NCBI GenBank assembly: GCA_001603005.1 | Contig: LVAJ01000014.1 | Location: forward strand, 1 to 64,000 | DNA: 64,000 nucleotides | From: Clostridiales bacterium Firm_04 | Lineage (GTDB): Bacteria > Bacillota > Clostridia > Oscillospirales > Ruminococcaceae | Reading direction: 5' to 3' | In this document: positions 61,477 to 64,000 of the stretch, piece after piece | Numbering within the stretch: the stretch's first letter is position 1 | Layout: every line of letters begins with the position of its first letter | Translations under genes and position numbers: made by a program | The notes under the pieces: model-generated | Seen by the model: the letters and a program-made list of their open reading frames with translations, nothing else | The model's database searches: none | What the model was told of the DNA's origin: nothing

Positions 61477-63645
61477 ATGCTGAAACTGAAACAAACACTG
61501 GCACTTCTGACTGCGGTCACATGTCTGCTGACGGCAGCCGGATGCGCAGGACAGCAGACCGGAAACAGCAGCGCAGCGGAGTCCTCTGCTGCGGAAACAA
61601 CAGTGCCGGAAGGAACGGATCCTGCCGCGGAGACAACGGCACAGGCGGCGGAAACAACTGCCCGTGCCGATGAAAAATCAAGTGTCAGCGCGAAATCCGG
61701 CGCGGAGCTCAAAAAAGCGGATCTGAATACGGAATGGGGCAGCGATGCGGTGACATTGCAGCTCAGCGGCGATACGGTGAAGGCATCCCCGTCTGACGGC
61801 GTGACCGTCAAGGGCGGGCTGATCACGATTACAAAGGGCGGCGACTATGTGCTCTCCGGTACGCTGAATGACGGCAGAATCGTCATCAATCTGACCGATA
61901 AAACCGAAAAGGTACATCTGATCCTGAACGGCGCATCGGTCACAAGCAGGACGAGCGCCGCAATTTCCGTGGTGCAGGCGGATAAAACCGTCATCACCGC
62001 TGCGGCGGGTACTGATAATGCCCTGACCGATGCGAAGACCTATACCGAATTTGATCTCGAAGAAGCGGACAGTCAGTTCCCGCAGGCATGCATTGCGTCT
62101 AAGGACGATCTGACGATCAACGGAACCGGTACGCTGACCGTCAGCGGCAATTACAACAACGGCATTCACTGCTCGGACGATCTGAAACTCGTCGGCGGCA
62201 CGATTCAGGTCACGGCAGCCAATCACGGTATTCGCGGCAATGATTCCGTGCTGCTGCATGACGGTACACTGACCGTCACAGCCGGCGGCGACGGCATCAA
62301 ATCCACGACCGCCGATCAGGACGGCAAGGGCGATATCCTGATCGAGGGCGGTACGGCGAAGATCACGGCGGAACAGGACGGCATCGACGCTGCTGCCTCT
62401 CTGACCGTGACGGACGGCACGCTCGATATCACATCAGGCGGCGGTTCTGCCAATGCGCCTGCGCATGCAAATGATGATTTCGGCGGCTTTGGCGGCGGCT
62501 TCGGCAGAGGCGGCAGGCAGGGCGGTTTCGGCAGAGAACAGGGCGATTTCAGCATGGATCCGCTTGCGAATTTCGCGCAGACCGCAGATCCTGCATCGGA
62601 TGACACCGCCGTCAGCACAAAGGGCATCAAGGCGGAACGCACGCTGACTCTTTCCGGCGGAACGCTGACGATCGACGCGGCGGACGATGCCGTGCATGCA
62701 AATGATTCGGTGACGATCTCCGGCGATACAGTTCTGAAAGCGTCTGCCGGCGATGACGGTATCCATGCGGAAACTGCTGTCACGATCGAGGGCGGCGAAA
62801 CGGAGATCGCCAAATCCTATGAGGGCATTGAATCAGCGGAAATCAGTATCAAGGGCGGCACGGTGCATGTGAAGGCGGACGATGACGGGCTGAACGCTTC
62901 TGACGGCAGCGGCGGCGGCATGGGCTTCAACCGGAACGGCTCCGGCGAGCTGAATATCAGCGGCGGCTATCTCTATGTCAATGCGGACGGTGACGGGCTC
63001 GATTCCAACGGCAATATCACGATGACAGGCGGGACGGTGATCGTCTGCGGCCCGACGAACAGCGGAAACGGTCCGCTCGATTCCGGCGATAACAATAACA
63101 AAATCACCGTAACAGGCGGCACGCTGATCGCAGTCGGCGCGACCGGCATGATGGAAACACCGGAAAGCAATTATCTTGCATCGGCATCGCTGAATGCGGC
63201 TGCCGGCACGCTCATTGCCGTGACAGACGATGACGGCAGGGTGCTCGCCGCGCTCAAAACGCCGAAGCAGGCGCAGGGCATTGTCGTCAGCGCGGACGGC
63301 ATGTCTGACGGCTATCATATCTACACCGGCGGAACCTATGACGGCACGCTCAATTCCGATGGCTTCGGCACCGGCGGCAGCTGGTCAGGCGGCACAGAGG
63401 TCGCAACCGGCAGCGGCGGCGGATTCGGCGGTATGGGCGGTCATGGCGGATTCGGCGGATTTGGCGGATTTGGCGGATTTGGCGGATTTGGCGGCATGAT
63501 GCCCCCTGACGGCATGGAACCGCCCGAAGGTATAACACCGCCCGAAGGATTTGAGAACATGACGCCCCCTGACGGTATGACGCCCCCTGACGGTTTCGGC
63601 AGAAAGGGCGGCAGAGACAGAACCGAAAGCAGCACAGATTCCTGA
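61477..63645 (+). CDS. Cthe_2159-like carbohydrate-binding lipoprotein
   Basis: A 722-residue lipoprotein (lipobox LTAAGC, Cys near residue 22) with a Thr/Ala/Glu-rich linker (about 27-60). Two beta-helix-like regions (about 70-330 and 380-620) have repeated turns such as GGDGIKSTTADQDGKGD, DGIDAAASLTVTDGTLDI and DGLDSNGNITMTGGTV, the pattern of the Cthe_2159/DUF4353 family, which in one member binds acidic polysaccharides. Gly/Phe-rich repeats interrupt the middle (about 335-355) and form a long run near the C terminus (about 645-680, GGFGG units from a 9-base DNA repeat), followed by Pro/Asp/Gly repeats. The start at 61477 follows GAGAAAGG. Confidence 0.85.
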   Translation: MLKLKQTLALLTAVTCLLTAAGCAGQQTGNSSAAESSAAETTVPEGTDPAAETTAQAAETTARADEKSSVSAKSGAELKKADLNTEWGSDAVTLQLSGDTVKASPSDGVTVKGGLITITKGGDYVLSGTLNDGRIVINLTDKTEKVHLILNGASVTSRTSAAISVVQADKTVITAAAGTDNALTDAKTYTEFDLEEADSQFPQACIASKDDLTINGTGTLTVSGNYNNGIHCSDDLKLVGGTIQVTAANHGIRGNDSVLLHDGTLTVTAGGDGIKSTTADQDGKGDILIEGGTAKITAEQDGIDAAASLTVTDGTLDITSGGGSANAPAHANDDFGGFGGGFGRGGRQGGFGREQGDFSMDPLANFAQTADPASDDTAVSTKGIKAERTLTLSGGTLTIDAADDAVHANDSVTISGDTVLKASAGDDGIHAETAVTIEGGETEIAKSYEGIESAEISIKGGTVHVKADDDGLNASDGSGGGMGFNRNGSGELNISGGYLYVNADGDGLDSNGNITMTGGTVIVCGPTNSGNGPLDSGDNNNKITVTGGTLIAVGATGMMETPESNYLASASLNAAAGTLIAVTDDDGRVLAALKTPKQAQGIVVSADGMSDGYHIYTGGTYDGTLNSDGFGTGGSWSGGTEVATGSGGGFGGMGGHGGFGGFGGFGGFGGFGGMMPPDGMEPPEGITPPEGFENMTPPDGMTPPDGFGRKGGRDRTESSTDS
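63440..63490 (+). repeat. 9-bp tandem repeats coding GGF
   Basis: The unit GGCGGATTT recurs at least five times with near identity, coding FGG repeats. Such a tract may gain or lose units by slippage without a frameshift. Confidence 0.7.
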
Positions 63646-63714
63646 AAATGCGATGCAGGCGGCATCACAAAACAGTCGCCGTCTGCATCTTCTGAAAAAA
63701 ATTTGCAAAAGGGC

Positions 63715-63743
63715 TTGACAAGCGAAAAAAACTGTGCTATAAT
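63715..63743 (+). promoter_or_regulatory. rplJ promoter
   Basis: TTGACA (63715-63720) and TATAAT (63738-63743) with a 17-base spacer, both exact consensus. Confidence 0.9.
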
Positions 63744-63749
63744 AAACAG

Positions 63750-63979
63750 GCTTGAATGAAACAGACGAATCCCGTATTCCACAGACAGCCGGCAGCGAGC
63801 GGAAACGATCGCGGAAGTCCAGCCGAGGAGTGCCGGTCGTTCCGATTCGCATTGCGATGATAATGGAACTCCGCCTCTCCGCTTTTCGGGAGAGGCTTTT
63901 TTATCGGCAGTCAATCTGCCGGAATGCCTCCGTTCGCTGCGTTCCTTTGAGTGATTACACATGCGGAGGTGAAAATTTT
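63750..63979 (+). ncRNA. ribosomal protein L10 leader
   Basis: The leader between the promoter and rplJ has the expected L10-leader look: an acagacagccgg stretch, GAGCGGAAACGATCG, and CCGAGGAGTGCCGG, then a strong terminator (63873-63880 with 63889-63896, T run to 63902). In Firmicutes the L10(L12)4 complex binds this leader and controls the operon. Confidence 0.75.
63873..63902 (+). terminator. L10-leader terminator
   Basis: GCCTCTCC pairs with GGAGAGGC, followed by TTTTTT. It is the attenuator part of the leader. Confidence 0.85.
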
Positions 63980-64000
63980 ATGCCAAGTGAAAAGGTTTTG
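63980..64000 (+). CDS. rplJ: ribosomal protein L10 (5' end, partial)
   Basis: The first seven codons (MPSEKVL) match the N terminus of Firmicutes L10, the stalk base protein. The ribosome site GGAGGT is nine bases upstream. The rest lies outside the window. Confidence 0.85.

Noticed and set aside
63430-63495. CRISPR or tandem-repeat locus
   Set aside because: In-frame 9-base coding repeats for GGF; no spacers and no cas genes.

Overview
The window reads as a chromosomal segment of a low-GC-phylum (Firmicutes) anaerobe of the Ruminococcus/Oscillospiraceae type. Supports for this are sporulation genes (yabP, yabQ, a BofC-like protein), secreted proteins carrying dockerin modules, a DAP decarboxylase, TTGACA/TATAAT sigma-A promoters with 17-base spacers, AGGAGG ribosome sites, and a G+C-rich protein-coding style. 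No integrated phage, plasmid gene, insertion sequence or CRISPR array is visible; most of the window is housekeeping with accessory islands.

Layout. 0.2-5.3 kb: uppP, ftsK/spoIIIE, small membrane proteins and the RNA 2'-phosphotransferase kptA, the last in a two-gene block flanked by inverted copies of a palindromic repeat. 5.9-17.3 kb: a YgiQ-type radical SAM protein, a BaiN/HI0933-type flavoprotein, uvrA, a lipoprotein, an orphan Imm7-like immunity protein, an alpha/beta hydrolase, then yabP-yabQ-divIC-yabR and ylmH. 17.5-24.3 kb: tRNA-Gln, a lipid kinase, a NYN-domain protein, a secreted CotH-like protein behind a structured leader, and a COG2509-like flavoprotein. 24.3-33.5 kb: an AGCS amino-acid symporter, then a purine/nucleoside salvage block (xpt, BMP lipoprotein, ABC ATPase, two permeases) and an AqpZ-type aquaporin. 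33.8-36.6 kb: DUF6110 plus a P1B-type ATPase with an unusual membrane motif, then tRNA-Tyr and tRNA-Thr on the minus strand. 36.8-46.3 kb: a BofC-like pair, class A PBP, membrane-anchored spermidine-synthase-like protein, THUMP methyltransferase, lysA and an RluA-family pseudouridine synthase.

46.5-54.9 kb is the most unusual region. A TerB-N/TerB-C protein with a histone-H1-like Lys/Ala/Pro tail is translationally coupled to a BrxC/BrxD-type (DUF2791) ATPase; 3.2 kb further on lies an Lhr-like SF2 helicase. Such TerB/ATPase/helicase sets are predicted DNA-processing or defence systems. Here the set is split by a cyclophilin lipoprotein and by a divergent operon of two DUF2975 membrane proteins, a decayed hydrolase and a small Cro/CI-type regulator. 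Five copies of an ACGATAAA-like octamer sit between the two divergent promoters.

55-63.6 kb encodes two large extracytoplasmic proteins: a 2086-residue subtilase with BspA-type leucine-rich repeats and a C-terminal dockerin, and a Cthe_2159-like carbohydrate-binding lipoprotein with a possible attenuator leader. The window ends in the L10 leader and the first seven codons of rplJ.

Functions come from reading motifs and recalling families; no database search was run. Hairpins and promoters were found by eye and are not energy-scored.
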